From: Euptelea pleiosperma
Lineage: Eukaryota; Streptophyta; Magnoliopsida; Ranunculales; Eupteleaceae
DNA: 64,000 nt
Direction of reading: 5' to 3'
Assembly: GCA_035048495.1 (NCBI GenBank)
Contig: CM068553.1
Coordinates: forward strand, 16,059,190-16,123,189
This document shows positions 45,964-56,761 of the stretch, piece by piece. A program made the translations under genes and the position numbers. The notes beneath the pieces are model-generated. The model was not told the DNA's origin and did not search any database. It saw nothing but the letters and a program-made list of their open reading frames with translations. Every line of letters starts with the position of its first letter. Positions within the stretch are counted from its first letter, which is position 1.

Positions 45964-47596
45964 TAAAATTCCACCGGTCCGTTCTCTTTAACTCAATATA
46001 CCTAGAAGGGGGGTTGATTAGGTATTTAAAATTAATAATACCTACACAGTTTTACTGGTCAATGGTAAGGGGATAAAATCTCATGCCTTGGTTGTTTGAA
46101 AAAGGATTATCACAACCGACTCAAATCAAATATACCCTCGTGGTATATTGTCTTTTTGTCGTTTGGTCTAATCAGGATAGATTGCGGAATACAAACAAAC
46201 AATCACACAAGACAAGATATTTTTACGTGAAAATCTTAGCCAAGGAAAAACCACGGGACCACGTCCAAACGGAAAGTATCACTAACTGAAAAGTTAAATG
46301 AAACAAAGGTTACCTACGCAGCACCGTTGTAAATACAGCTTCCAACCTTAGCCAAGGCCCACTGTCGATCCGTCCACGTCCTCTAAATCAATGCCACGAA
46401 TCCTCACGCGCCCTTCCAGCCAAGAAGCCTTATCCACTTGTTCAGTTTGGTACACCCCAAACCTACCTTCGATCGGCTCCTCCGATCTTAATTCTCAACA
46501 CTCCCATCTTTACAGAAGGTGAAGAATTCAGTACACCCTGAACCCCAAGTTGCTCAAAAGGTGTTGAGTCACACTGGTACTCTCAGGCTTACTAGGTTGA
46601 ATATAGAAGTGGAAAACCTAGGCTGAGTAAAGATCAAGCTCTTGACTTTGATCGAGAAGATAACAAGCTCATAAGATGTGAATGAAAACAAACTTCTTGC
46701 TCTTTGAATGGACACTCTAATAGATATAGCATTTGCTTCTCTCTCTTGAAGATTGTGTCACTCTTCTCTGTGTGTATTTAGAGAAGGCATAGAAGGATTC
46801 TATTTATAGAATTTCAAGACCCTGAGTCATGTGGAACGTGGGATAATGGAACCATGAATTTCGAATCTGAGAAAACCAATTTTGTTCAAGGTCCAATCGA
46901 TTGTACACTTGGTCTAATCGATTGGGTCATGTCCAATCGATTGGGGATAAGTGTCCAATCGATTGGGCTCAATAATTTTTCTGTTCCGAAGGCACCAATC
47001 GATTACACAGGGTTCTCTAATCGATTTGACATAAATATCTTTCTGTCCCGAAGGCTCCAATCGATTACCCAGAGTCTCCAATCGATTGTACTCGGAAAGA
47101 TTTCTGTCCCGAAAGATCCAATCGATTACACAGAGTCTCCAATCGATTGTACTCAAATATGTTTCTGCCTCGTAGTCTCCAATCGATTACACAGTGTCTC
47201 CAATCGATTGGGCTATGTCCAATTGATTGGGGATACATGTCCAATTGATTGGACTTTCCCACTAGTCAATATAATTGACTTTGACTCAGGTCTGCCCAAG
47301 GACTAAGTCTGGCCATTATATTTTGTTCATTTTAATCAACTCCTATGGCCACTAAGTCACTTACCTTCCTAATCGAGCGTACTCGTTCATTAACTGACAA
47401 AACGACAGTTACTCAAATGACTCATGTCGTCAACCGTCTGATTCTTGCTATCTCTGTCTTTTAGTCTTCACGTAGTTGGCGAAGTATGGGTACCACGATA
47501 TCTTCACTATACACTTGTGCTCGTAGGAATGGTTATAAGAATGTTCTTATGTCAAATGGAATCTTTGCCAAATTGAATATGAAAATATTCCTTACA
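45964..47596 (-). mobile_element. Family C copia-like LTR (C4), inverted
   Basis: Read on minus it starts TGTAAGGAATATTTTC at 47596 and ends GGTGGAATTTTACA near 45962. The palindrome array is at 46890-47260 and the TATA box at about 46801-46809. It inserted tail-to-tail inside C3. The flanks (ACATG and ACGTT) do not match well, consistent with a small deletion on the right. C3 and C4 thus form an inverted repeat with arms of over 1.2 kb. Confidence 0.8.
46890..47260. repeat. CCAATCGATTGG palindrome array in C4
   Basis: At least a dozen CCAATCGATTGG-like sites, alternating with CCAATCGATTACACAG, as in C2. Confidence 0.88.
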
Positions 47597-47714
47597 ACGT
47601 TGGCTAAGGTTTCCACATAAAAATCTCTTGTCTTGTGTGATTGTTTGTTTGTATTCCACAAACTATCCATATTAGAACAAACGACAAAAAGAAAATATAC
47701 CACAGAGGTATTCT
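47597..47714 (+). mobile_element. Family C LTR (C3), 3' fragment
   Basis: TTGGCTAAGGTTTCCACATAAAAATCTC, then GTGATTGTTTGTTTGTATTCC and ACAAACGACAAAAAG match the end portion of C1 and C2. It is cut before the TTCTAGGTAT block. Confidence 0.7.
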
Positions 47715-47848
47715 CTGAGATCATCAAGAGGATTATTATCTTTCCCGCTCCTGAGGTTAGTTTGCCTTGTATCCACCATGATTTTGAATCGAATTTCTCT
47801 TAGATAGTAGAAAACTTCTCGTTGTTACCCACAGATGGTGTCAAAAGA
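47715..47848 (-). promoter_or_regulatory. Gypsy leader stub with primer-binding site
   Basis: On the minus strand, after the LTR end CCCCAACA, the sequence reads TCTTTTGACACCATCTGTGGG (47828-47848 on plus). It resembles the TTTGGCGCCATCTGTGGG primer site of Tat/Ogre-type gypsy elements, with two changes. Only about 110 bp of leader remain before family C sequence. Confidence 0.6.
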
Positions 47849-49084
47849 TGTTGGGGAAAATACCAGATTTATCCCACACAATCTTCGAGGTTAGACGATT
47901 CGTATCTCGAGGATAATCCGGCAAATCTAGAGCTTCAGGACAGAACTTCTTCTCCGCCGCGACTGACAGGACAATCTTCGGAGGTGGTGCTAGTGTACCT
48001 GTTGACAACACTCCGACGCTCAAGTCAGTCTAGGATGTTCTTACAGGTTTCAAAAAAGATGATTCAGAGTTAGTTGATCTGGATCGGGAGAGTAAGATCC
48101 TTTTCTCAGTTATAAGTGTCATATATTTATAGACTCAGGACCGGCATGACTCATCTTATAAGTGTCCACTTCTCATTCGTCAGATCCGATCTAGGAAGAT
48201 TCTGTTATGATACAACCTTTTCCTGTTGGATCTGAATTTCCTCCATTCTGTTACATCTGAAAGGACTAAGGTGGCAGCCTACATGGCAAATATTTGAATG
48301 AGAAGTGGCAGGAGTTGATGTAGTGATCAACATTGTCACCACGTGGCGATTATATAATAAATAAGTAGGTAACTAACATTGCATAGTTGAAGTACTTATC
48401 TGTTCGTAGATTCTGTTACTTGATAGGAAATGATAGAATGCCATATTCACAAGTATCGTGATCGAAACTTGTCCGGGAATGATTGATTGCCTTAACCGCC
48501 AAGTATAATGCTGAACTTGTCTGGATGCGTTTAATGTCAATTCCATCAAGTGTTGTCGTTGAACTTGTCAGGATGAGTTGAGTGTCAATCCCGTCAAGTG
48601 TTGTCGTTGAACTTGTCAGGATGAGTTGGACGTCAATCATGTTGAGTTTTATTGTTGAACTTGTCGAGATGAGTTGAGTGTCAATCCCGTCAGTGTCAAT
48701 CCCGTCAAGTGTTGTCGTTGAACTTGTCGGGATGAGTTGGATGTCAATCATGTTGAGTTTTATTGTTGAACTAGTTGGGATGAGTTGGATGTCAATCCCA
48801 TTAAGTGTCATGCTTGTATAATTTGTCGAGAAGGATTGAATGTCTTATCGATAAATTTATTGAGTTTCTTCAATGCATTTTGTTACTAACCTGCCCCGAG
48901 ATGCCATTTCCTCGGACGTCCCATTTGACACGTGGCTCTCTTTGCTTGTGAATGACGTGTGGCTGAAAAAAGGTTAATAGCTATCTCTACGAATTCCTTT
49001 GGCGCATTTATTCACGCATGCTACAAGATGTCAGTTGTCGATCTTTCGTATTTCACACATGATGTGCTAGTGACACATGTAACA
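47849..49084 (-). mobile_element. Tat/Ogre-like gypsy 5' LTR (E)
   Basis: On minus it starts TGTTACATGTGTCACTAGC at 49084 and ends CCCCAACA at 47849, giving matching TGTT...AACA ends. TATAAATATA on minus lies near 48121-48131. The LTR is 1236 bp and contains a tandem array. It sits in a Del-like LTR (49085 onward). The element's body is lost. Confidence 0.65.
48525..48810. repeat. ~60-bp tandem array in LTR E
   Basis: GTTGAACTTGTCRGGATGAG and TTGGATGTCAATCCCGTCAAG words repeat about five to six times with some mixed units. The Ile/Asp/Ser/Thr-rich ORF at 48811-48416 is only a translation of this array. Confidence 0.88.
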
Positions 49085-49816
49085 ATCTAGTTGGCCAGAA
49101 AATACAGCACCCACAGTGACTTCAAAATTCACACTATCTTCAATTAAGTCTAAAATATTTAGTAAAATACCATGAGCCAAAACCCAGTAGATAATCCACA
49201 GTACACCGCATATATTACAGATAATATCACATATTATAACTCAAAAATCATGGCATATTCAATGCATAACAGATAATATAAACCAGTAACATCAATCACG
49301 AATAATAAATCTTTCTCACAATTAGCCCAATATCATTATATTCATACAATTATAACCACAACTCAATATTGGGTCTCCTTCTCCTTTCCACGTCGGGAGT
49401 AGCCAAAATGCTCTTCTACAGGGGTCTGGGGTCATTTATCTTACGGCTCTAGGCCCTTCTTAATTTTTATTTCCACAAGTATCCATTAGGATCACACCCA
49501 AACTAAAACTTCAATATTATGCCAAATCATTATCTATAACCTTTTTTTTGGTACACCGGCCAATCCGATAAGATCCAAATAATTTCATAACATCATCAAT
49601 TAAGCACATACATATAACAAAATTAATAAAGTAAAATAAGGTAGATTATCTATTAAAATATGTAGGTGTACCTACCTTGTCCGTTGATCTTCATCCGAAC
49701 TTGAATCAATGGTGAAAAAATAGCTGCGTCTCAAGAAATGGTCTCAAAGGGTGAGAGGTTATGGTGTTTCTAGGGCTATCAAAGCTCTCAACGATTTGTA
49801 ATGGAGAGCTCTCTAA
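49085..49816 (-). mobile_element. Del-like LTR fragment (B4)
   Basis: TAAAATACCATGAGCCAAAACCCAGTA near 49167 matches GTGTAATACCATGAGCGAAAGCCCAGTA of B2 (41590), and TACCTACCTTGTCCGTTGATC (49670) parallels the ACTTACC blocks. Both ends are cut, by LTR E on the left and A8 on the right. Confidence 0.6.
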
Positions 49817-51518
49817 TGGTGAAAATTGAAAATGTGTTTATTTTAATCAATTATTCTTTAAGCATTATCACACTCTCCTACGTAAAACTGTACTATTTAT
49901 CCACTTTTCTACGTAAGAGTCTCTTCCATTGCATGGAACACACTTTTATGAACAAAATGGACTATTTGCATGAATTAAACATATTCTCGGAAGTCTAGAT
50001 ATTAAGCCATTTTGATTAAGTCTCATTACGTATTTTTTTCTATCGCAGGAAACCAAATCGGACGATTCTAATAGATTACGGGCCCACAACTGACTGCCAG
50101 AGTCCAGGACCCAAGCTCAAGAGCCAACAGGCTGAGGATAAGAAGATACATGTCAAATACTGGGAGAGCTAGAGAGCCGGAAAAGCCTGAGACAATATTA
50201 AGAGAGGATGAGAGCCAAGCGCCCTGAGAAGAGACTAAGAAGATTAAAGGTTAATCAACTAACACAAGACAAAGGCTTGCTTAGATGGAAAAGCTTGCAG
50301 AAGACCAAGTCAAAGACCAGGGTTCAAGACCCTCTGCTAGCATTCTCTCTTTAATTTCATAATATTTTCTCTCTCCTCTTTCTAGATCCTCATTCTCTCT
50401 CTACCCTGAAATCTCAACCACCCGATCCTCTCATTTCACAATCTCTCCTTCCGCGATCACTCAATCCTATGGCCTACCTTGGCCGACCTCCACCATCCGA
50501 TGATCCATTCGATCATCGCCACCCTAGTCTACCGTCTGATCACCAATAGATCGTCCATCCTATCATCACCCATCTCAAAATCAGACAGTCATCTTTTTCT
50601 TCTTCTAGATCCTATGGTCACGACTTGACTTATGTGATCATGACCCATATAGAGATGGACGGCCCATATTAAAGATTGACTTCTTTTTACGAAAATGGAA
50701 AGGTTCTTTAAAAAAAATGACAAATCGAGTTTTGAAAAGTTTTGAAAATCAAAAGTTTTTATTTTATTTTCAAAACTTATGAAAGATTTCTTGGATGATG
50801 TGGCATTAAAGGGGATTTCATGGGATTCTTCAAAAATGGCGAGTTTTATTTTTTGAAAATAAGAATATAGGAATTTCTAAAAACTTGAAACCGTGAGTTT
50901 CTCATATAGAAACCCTCGATTCCTATTATAAATAGGGAGCAAGTTTTCTAAAAGAGGCCCCCCTCTAATTCCCATCTCTTTCGTACTTTCTCCCCTAGCA
51001 CAAAAGAAAAAAAAAGGTAAAATAAAAAATTAAATTAAAAAAATCGACGTCTTTACCTTCCCTTCTCCATCGAACGGCTCCATCATCTTATTCTCAATAC
51101 AAGTCCAAGAACAATGGTTTGCTCTCCTTTTCTCCTTCTCTATCTCTTACTCTCTCTAATCTCTTCTTTTATTGCTTTCTAGTTAAATTTTTATTTGCTT
51201 TAGTTATTTAAGCATTTTTAATTCAAGCATTATAATTTATAATTCTTTTTAATAAATGAAGTTTACTTTGGCATTTTATTTTCTGTTATTATATATTTAT
51301 TTTATTTTATTAATGTTGTAGGTAATTCCCCTTCTGTAAAAAAAATGTTTTAAAAATTATTTTCCACCATTCTCATCTCTCCACCATTTTCTTGCTTGTT
51401 TTCTTTAATATTACTTCTCTAACCCGAGTGCGGATTCGACATCCGACATGCCACTATACAAGTCTACTTTTTTACAGATTTTTAAGTGAACCAGATCATT
51501 AAAAATGTGTTGACCTAA
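49817..51518 (+). mobile_element. Family A LTR (A8), 3' end truncated
   Basis: Begins near TGGTGAAAATTG, then follows the family (TTATTTTAATCAATTATTC, CACACTCTCCTACG). TATAAATA at 50927-50934, AATAAA at 51251-51256 and CCCGAGTGCGGATTCGACATCC near 51423 place it with A5. The last ~45 bp (GGGTTTTC...TTTCA) are missing and family C sequence follows, so no duplication can be checked. Confidence 0.75.
50927..50934 (+). promoter_or_regulatory. TATA box of LTR A8
   Basis: TATAAATA in CCTATTATAAATAGGGAGC, the cleanest TATA box in family A, with AATAAA about 320 bp downstream. Confidence 0.65.
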
Positions 51519-51813
51519 AGTGTTGCGTAGGTAATTTTTGTACTTATAACTTTTTAGTTAGTGATACGTTACCGTCTAGACATGGTCCTGTGATTTTTCT
51601 TGGCTAAGGTTTCCACGTAAAAATCTTATGTGTTATATGGTTGTTAATAAGTTTATATTTCTGCACATAGTTATAATCAATAACGAATACATGCAATTCA
51701 AACCTACCCAAACCAGTAAATTGAAATAGGTCGTTAGTAATTAATAAATTTTTTAATACATATTCAACCCCTTTCTAGGTATCTAGTGATATAAGGATAC
51801 ACATGTTATTTCA
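51519..51813 (+). mobile_element. Family C LTR 3' fragment (C5)
   Basis: GTGTTGCGTAGGTAATTTTTG, TTTTTAGTTAGTGATACG, TTGGCTAAGGTTTCCACG and CAACCCCTTTCTAGGTATC follow the order of the C1 3' part and end TTATTTCA. Only the last 295 bp of the LTR remain. Confidence 0.75.
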
Positions 51814-52557
51814 GATCTTCTCCTTACCTCAACCCCAAGTCCTCAAGTATAGTGTAGAGAGAGAGAAAGGGAGCTTAGAAAGAGAGTGTTAAAGTCTTAG
51901 AAAATTTAGAGAGTTAGAGCTTAGAGAGAGAGAGAGTAAGAGAGCTTAGAGATTTAGAGAGAGAGTTAAAGAGCTTTATGTAAAACACAAATGAGGGGGG
52001 CTCTTTTATAGATTTTATTTTGTTAAATGACCAAAGGTACCATCATTTTTTGGCAATTGGAGGTTTAAATGGGGTTACTATTAGTAAAATAATGGGCTAA
52101 GGGATTATAGGGTAATTTTCCATATTAGAGGGGGTAAATATGTAAGCAAATTGAAGAAAAATGGTAAAAACTGGCAAAACACGGTAAAAAAAATTTTGAA
52201 TGTGCGCAGGCCAGGCCAGGCTGGGTCGGGCTTCACGGGTATGCTCATCCGATCGGGCCTTAAAATGGTGAACCTGGGCCCGGCCCGAAGACCACTATAG
52301 GCTAGGCTGGCTCAGCCTTGTCCGGGCTGCGGGCCAAAATGCCAAACTAACATGTGACTTACCCTCACATGTAAAAAGTCTAACATACTCTTAAGTTGTT
52401 TAAATGGAATACTTTATACTATGGTTTTAGTAGTCTAACGCACGTAAAATTACTAAGGTACCGTCACATAGCAAAATTACCAAGACACCCTTATGGGCCA
52501 AATTACCAAAATCCCCTCTCAAGTTACTAATTTCTAACAACTTATGAAATTACCTTA
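51814..52557. other. LTR-like GA-rich remnant, no gene
   Basis: AGAG/TTAGAG-rich DNA (51855-51975) is followed by AT-rich sequence and a GGCCCGG-rich block (52205-52345: GGCCAGGCCAGGC, GGGCCCGGCCCG), which is common in plant LTR U3 regions. No LTR terminus is recognised. It may be the downstream part of a Del-like LTR. Confidence 0.4.
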
Positions 52558-52961
52558 GGCTCTACTTGGTACGCCTTAAACGGATGCAAAGCATTCGTTT
52601 ACAGTACGCCCTATAAATTCCGGTGCTTGGTTACCATGGCAAAGTGGGACCCATTGTAAATGAATGCGACTGCTGTGCATCCGGTAAGGTAAAAGTCCTG
52701 CATTGAAACGCCGAAAAGAACCCGCTGAATCACAATGCAAGAGCTTGGCAAAGCTTCTCTCGCGTAGGGAAAATCGTTTAGCAAAGCTTCGATTTCCGGC
52801 AGACACGTGGCTGCTGGGGATGAACATCATGAGATGAACCCACTCTATTACCTATTGTTGAAGCACATCTGATCTGTCGCCGAAAAATTACTCTCTCCGC
52901 CTTAAACTACCAGAGAAGAGAGAAAAAAACTGAACTTTCAAATCTGGAATGGAAAAGAAAG

Positions 52962-53282
52962 GGTATACCTGAGATTTTTTTTAAATGTGGAAGCGCACTG
53001 CCATCTGGGCCCACCGACCGCATGGATGTTTAGCCCACCCCTTAATAGACATTCATACAAAAAATCAACTTGATTGACGAGTCTAGACGTTTGTTTTAAT
53101 ACTCAAACAAATGGTTGAATTCAACGGCTATAAGCAAGTGTTAAAAAGTACTAATCAGCGTGATTTTTGGTGTGTATATCTAGCAGGGGGTAGGACAAAC
53201 ATCCATACGGTCAGTAGGCCCAGATGATAGCAGTGAGTGACAAAAATCATGTTTCCGCATTTGAAAAAGTTTTAGGTATACC
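52962..53282. mobile_element. Foldback MITE, GGTATACCT termini
   Basis: Left GGTATACCTGAGATTTTTT and right TTTTAGGTATACC are long inverted repeats continuing as AAATGYGGAARC. The interior has GACCGCATGGATGTTTAGCC and its inverse GACAAACATCCATACGGTC. About 321 bp, non-coding. Two relatives are at 58671-58981 and 59036-59400. Confidence 0.82.
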
Positions 53283-53601
53283 GTGTTGGATCTTTTTCCA
53301 AAAGAAAAAGAAATGAAAAAGTTGTGCTGTAACAAAGGACATCATACACCTAACGCCAAATGGTGTCAAGTAGAGCAATAATCCCCTGCCTTTTGGTCCA
53401 TAAGTCCACCTAATAGATCTAAGAAAAAAACTCCAATCCAACGGTTAGAAATCACAAAGCAGACTGACTTTTGGTCCTCAGGTATGGCCAAAGGCAATCA
53501 TCCATAGGTTAGTAAATCTTACCTGACCACCCACAGCATAAGTTGAAAAGTCTCGGTTGTCAATCCCAGGAATACTTAGTTCTTCGGTAATATATATCGC
53601 T

Positions 53602-55066
53602 GTGTCACGAATTTGCTAAAGATTGAAGTGTCAAAGATCAAGTGGACTTCTACAAAACAAATCAAAGGAGAATTAAAGCTGAAGAAAATCAACCCAAGTG
53701 TTCAAGATCAACTGAAGACAAAGTCAAGTGATCAAGCTCAACTGAAGACAAAGCCAAGCTCAAACATGAAGATTTAAAAGATCATAGTACGTTCTCACTC
53801 AACGAACATTTAACTATGAAGAAACTTATGTTGCGGGTACTTATGTAAATCTAAGGGTACACCGCGCGTTGCCAGTGGATCAAGATTTACCCTAGATGGT
53901 TTAGTGATAGTTAGCTATCATGTGCGTATCAAAAAAGAATTTCTAAAAAGATTAGAAGTGTTCGGTTTTGGACTAAGAGGTCCGGCCAACTGACCTTTTT
54001 GAGCGGGCGACCGGATGTTCGGTCGACCGGCCAAAAAGGTGTGGTCGACCCAAACTCTCGGGTTTGAGATAATCGACTAAAAGGTCCGGTCTTTTAGTCG
54101 GTCACCCGGCCAAAAGTGCGGTTGACCCCGCCCCTTTCGGATCTCGTTTTGACTCAATCTCTTATGCATTTTTAAACACACGTTGGCCCTTCAAACAGCT
54201 ATATTCGGTTCGGTTCTATTGATGGGAGCCTTGCTTATAAATAAGAGCCATCTCCCATCATTAAAATTAACCCAATCAAGATATCTCTATTTTACATTCT
54301 TTGATTATCATTCTTTGTGTCCAGATATCCGGAATTTGTGAGAGCTTCACCAGAGCAAAGTTGTGTATTCATTGTGAAGGCTCTAAGTATTTAGAAGAGA
54401 CTATTTGATATTATTATTCTGCAAGCATCTTCTTCCAAGAAGAGGATTACTCTTGGCAGAGTGTCTCTTGGGCGAATTCTTCTCCAAAAGATTTTTCATT
54501 TGATCGTATTCATCGAAAGGTAAGTGTTTCTATGATCAAATACCTTTTTAATAGAATTCAAAATTTATGAACACTGAATATTTTGTAATTGGTGGATGAG
54601 TGAGGACTCATCTAACTGAGTTGAGGATTGTAGATCCATGAGAAAATAATTTCTCTAAATCGACTACTGGCCTAGGTTGACACTCTAGGTGAGCGAGAAG
54701 TGATTCTCGTTAGATTAAAACTAAGTGATATCTTAGTTAGGAAATTATTTATTTCACTTGGATATGTTGTAATGCATGATTGAGATAATATAATATTACT
54801 CGTGTCGAGTATTGGACAGTGGACGTAGGTACAGAGTCGCCGAACCACTATAAATCTGAGTCTCGTGTGATTGTGAATGCTTGCATATTGTATCTCAGAT
54901 TTTCTTACATCTATGTTCTGTGGATGATTCGTATTTTAATTGCTTGATCCTTTTTCACCTTGTGTGATCGATAATCTTTTAATTCATATAGAATTAGCAG
55001 ATAAATTAAAAATTGTCCTATTCACCTCCCCCTAGGACTTAACTTAGTAATTAAAAAGGAATTTCA
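53602..55066 (+). mobile_element. Copia-like LTR (D)
   Basis: TGTGTCACGAATTTGC at the start, GGTCGACCGGCCAAAAAGG-type blocks in U3, TATAAATA at 54236-54243, and near the end CCTATTCACCTCCCCCTAGGAC, the well-known end block of Tork/Angela-type copia LTRs. The exact ends and duplication are not resolved; CA at 55065-55066 is a candidate end. No PBS (TGGTATCAGAGC) follows, so it is likely a solo or truncated LTR. Confidence 0.6.
54236..54243 (+). promoter_or_regulatory. TATA box of LTR D
   Basis: TATAAATA in TTGCTTATAAATAAGAGCC, about 600 bp from the LTR start. Confidence 0.6.
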
Positions 55067-55092
55067 TAAGCCACGTAGCAATTTCTTATAGG

Positions 55093-55400
55093 ACTGATTA
55101 TCTACAAGCCAGTCCCTATATGGGCCTACAAACCAAAAAATCAGCCCAATTAGTGATTTATAAGCGTTGGATTGAACCATTTTCATGGATTGACTTTAAC
55201 CGTGGTAATTTGAGCATTATTCACCATTATTTGGGTACAACAATCCAAAGGTTTTAAATCACTAATCAAGCTGATTTTTGGTTTGTAGGCCCATCTAGGG
55301 ATTGGCCAAACATCCATACTGTCAACGCCCACTAAAAATGTGCCATGTGACTCATATTGGGGGCAGTAATCAATGAGGTCATCATGGGGCGGTCAGCAAA
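55093..55400. mobile_element. Foldback MITE with ACATCCATAC core
   Basis: Left TCTACAAGCCAGTCCCTATATG and GGGCCTACAAACCAAAAAATC, right GGTTTGTAGGCCCATCTAGGG and GCCAAACATCCATAC. The two halves are inverted around AATTAGTGATTTATAAGCG / TTTTAAATCACTAATC. It is close in interior sequence to 57737-58065. Ends are blurred. Confidence 0.65.
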
Positions 55401-55948
55401 GTTTTACTCATAGGTGGTGGCTTTGGAGTGAATGAGGTTAGGGCGAGGACGGCTATGTTCTTGCGTAGGGACGTGAAAAACCACTTTAGATCATTGAGTG
55501 TTAACTAGGATGCATTAGTTTACAGAGTTTTTCTCAATTGCTACCAAGCAACCGTAAACTAGTGCATTGTAACTGAATGCATTTGCATTCATTTGCAAAA
55601 TGCATTCATTCACAGTGTACCAATCAGAGCCTTAGTGTACCTACCATTTATAATTTTATATCCATCGAAGGGTGAAATTATTAATTATCCCCAAGTTATA
55701 TGATTACGAAAATGCCCTTGTAAGTAAAATTATTATTTTATCCTATTTGTAAAATTATCATTAAATAAGCAATCAAGTGAGTAAAAACTCATGAATGTTA
55801 CAATATGTCATTCATTATCAATGGTTGGCATATAAAGGTTTTAATCTATCTAAGGCCCATAACCCTAATGAGCTTCGATTTGGAAATTAATATGGACCTC
55901 CTTCAAGTTCCATACCCAACCGGGTCTAGAGAAAGCCTCAGGCTCCGA

Positions 55949-56137
55949 GGACCCCCTTTTTTCTGACCCCTCTCGGTGTTCACGCGCTCGGTCGTGGATT
56001 TCACGAATCCAATGGTGGTTGTCAACATCCCAGAAAGTGAAAAAGTGATGCCAGCTCGACGCTGACAACCACCGTTGGATTAATCCAACGGGCGAGCACA
56101 CGAACACGAGAGGGGTCAGGAAAAAGGGAGTCCCCCT
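55949..56137. mobile_element. Small foldback MITE, GGACCCCCTTTT termini
   Basis: Left GGACCCCCTTTTTTCTGACC, then CCTCTCG...GGTGGTTGTCA; the right half is its inverse (TGACAACCACCG ... CGAGAGGGGTCAGG ... GAGTCCCCC). The arms pair over most of about 190 bp, so it folds as one hairpin. Confidence 0.78.
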
Positions 56138-56570
56138 TAGCCCGACCCCTAGAAATATCCGTAGTCTTACAATTAGCCCATTAGTTAAATGTGGCTCCAC
56201 ATGGATTGTGTATCTCGAGTCTTGATATGTGGCGTCCACATAAATGCACATGACAAAGGGCCCTTGTATAAGGGGGCTACCTGACGTGTGGGGCCCACAT
56301 GTATTGTGAGAACCTGTTGTATAGAGTAGCTGAGATGTTGGGCCCACTTCATATCTTGGGACCACCAGACCAAGATCGGCCCACATAATTCACATATCAA
56401 ATGATAAGAAAATTGTTGAAAGCCAAATGATACACGTGGCAAGCTACGGTCATGTTATGCATCACCCCTACAATGCACATGCAACGCAGACAATGATAAT
56501 ATGCGCATCCGCAAATGTTTCGAACACTGAAAAGCGAAGTCACATTATTTCAAAGCAAGGTTTAGAAGAG
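56138..56570. other. Unassigned DNA, no gene seen
   Basis: Contains GTGGCTCCACATGG, GTGGGGCCCACATG and related words, but no paired termini. The minus-strand ORFs here (56386-55865, 56442-56185) have no family features. Confidence 0.5.
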
Positions 56571-56761
56571 GCCGTTATAACGGTATAACGGACTGGGGGC
56601 ATTACCGTTTTTCCGTTAAATGGAAGGGCAAAAACGAAAAAAATGGGAAAATAACAGAAATTAACGGAAAAAAATGGCGATGAAATTTCAAATTTTCAAA
56701 AACGAAAAAACGGAAATAACGTCCATTTTTTCACAAATTTTTCAGAAACTAAAGGCCGTTA
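56571..56761. mobile_element. Foldback element rich in TAACGG
   Basis: GAGGCCGTTATAACGG at the left and AAAGGCCGTTA at the right, with ATAACGGAAAT / ATTTCCGTTA-type words between. It resembles the GGCCGTTATAACGG foldback elements common in plant genomes. Class unclear. Confidence 0.5.

Larger units (their letters stand above)
52558..55631. mobile_element. PIF/Harbinger-like element with TTA duplication
   Basis: Left terminus GGCTCTACTTGGTACGCC and right terminus GGTACCAATCAGAGCC (reverse GGCTCTGATTGGTAC) are inverted repeats, each next to TTA (52555-52557 and 55632-55634). This is the TIR plus 3-bp TWA duplication typical of PIF/Harbinger and Tourist MITEs. Similarity continues inward (GCATTC and ACCAAGCA words). 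The 3.07-kb interior holds later insertions (52962-53282 MITE, LTR D, 55093-55400 MITE) and no transposase. Alternatively the ends belong to two separate short elements. Confidence 0.58.

Noticed and set aside
48416..48811. 131-aa ORF with repeated Ile/Asp/Ser/Thr peptide
   Set aside because: It translates the tandem array of LTR E, where the unit length keeps one frame open by chance.
53602..55066. Exact solo-LTR call for D
   Set aside because: No matching 5-bp duplication could be found at any candidate end, so only an approximate LTR is reported.
55865..56442. Minus-strand ORFs of 173 and 85 aa
   Set aside because: They run through the foldback MITE at 55949-56137 and unassigned DNA, with no recognisable domain.
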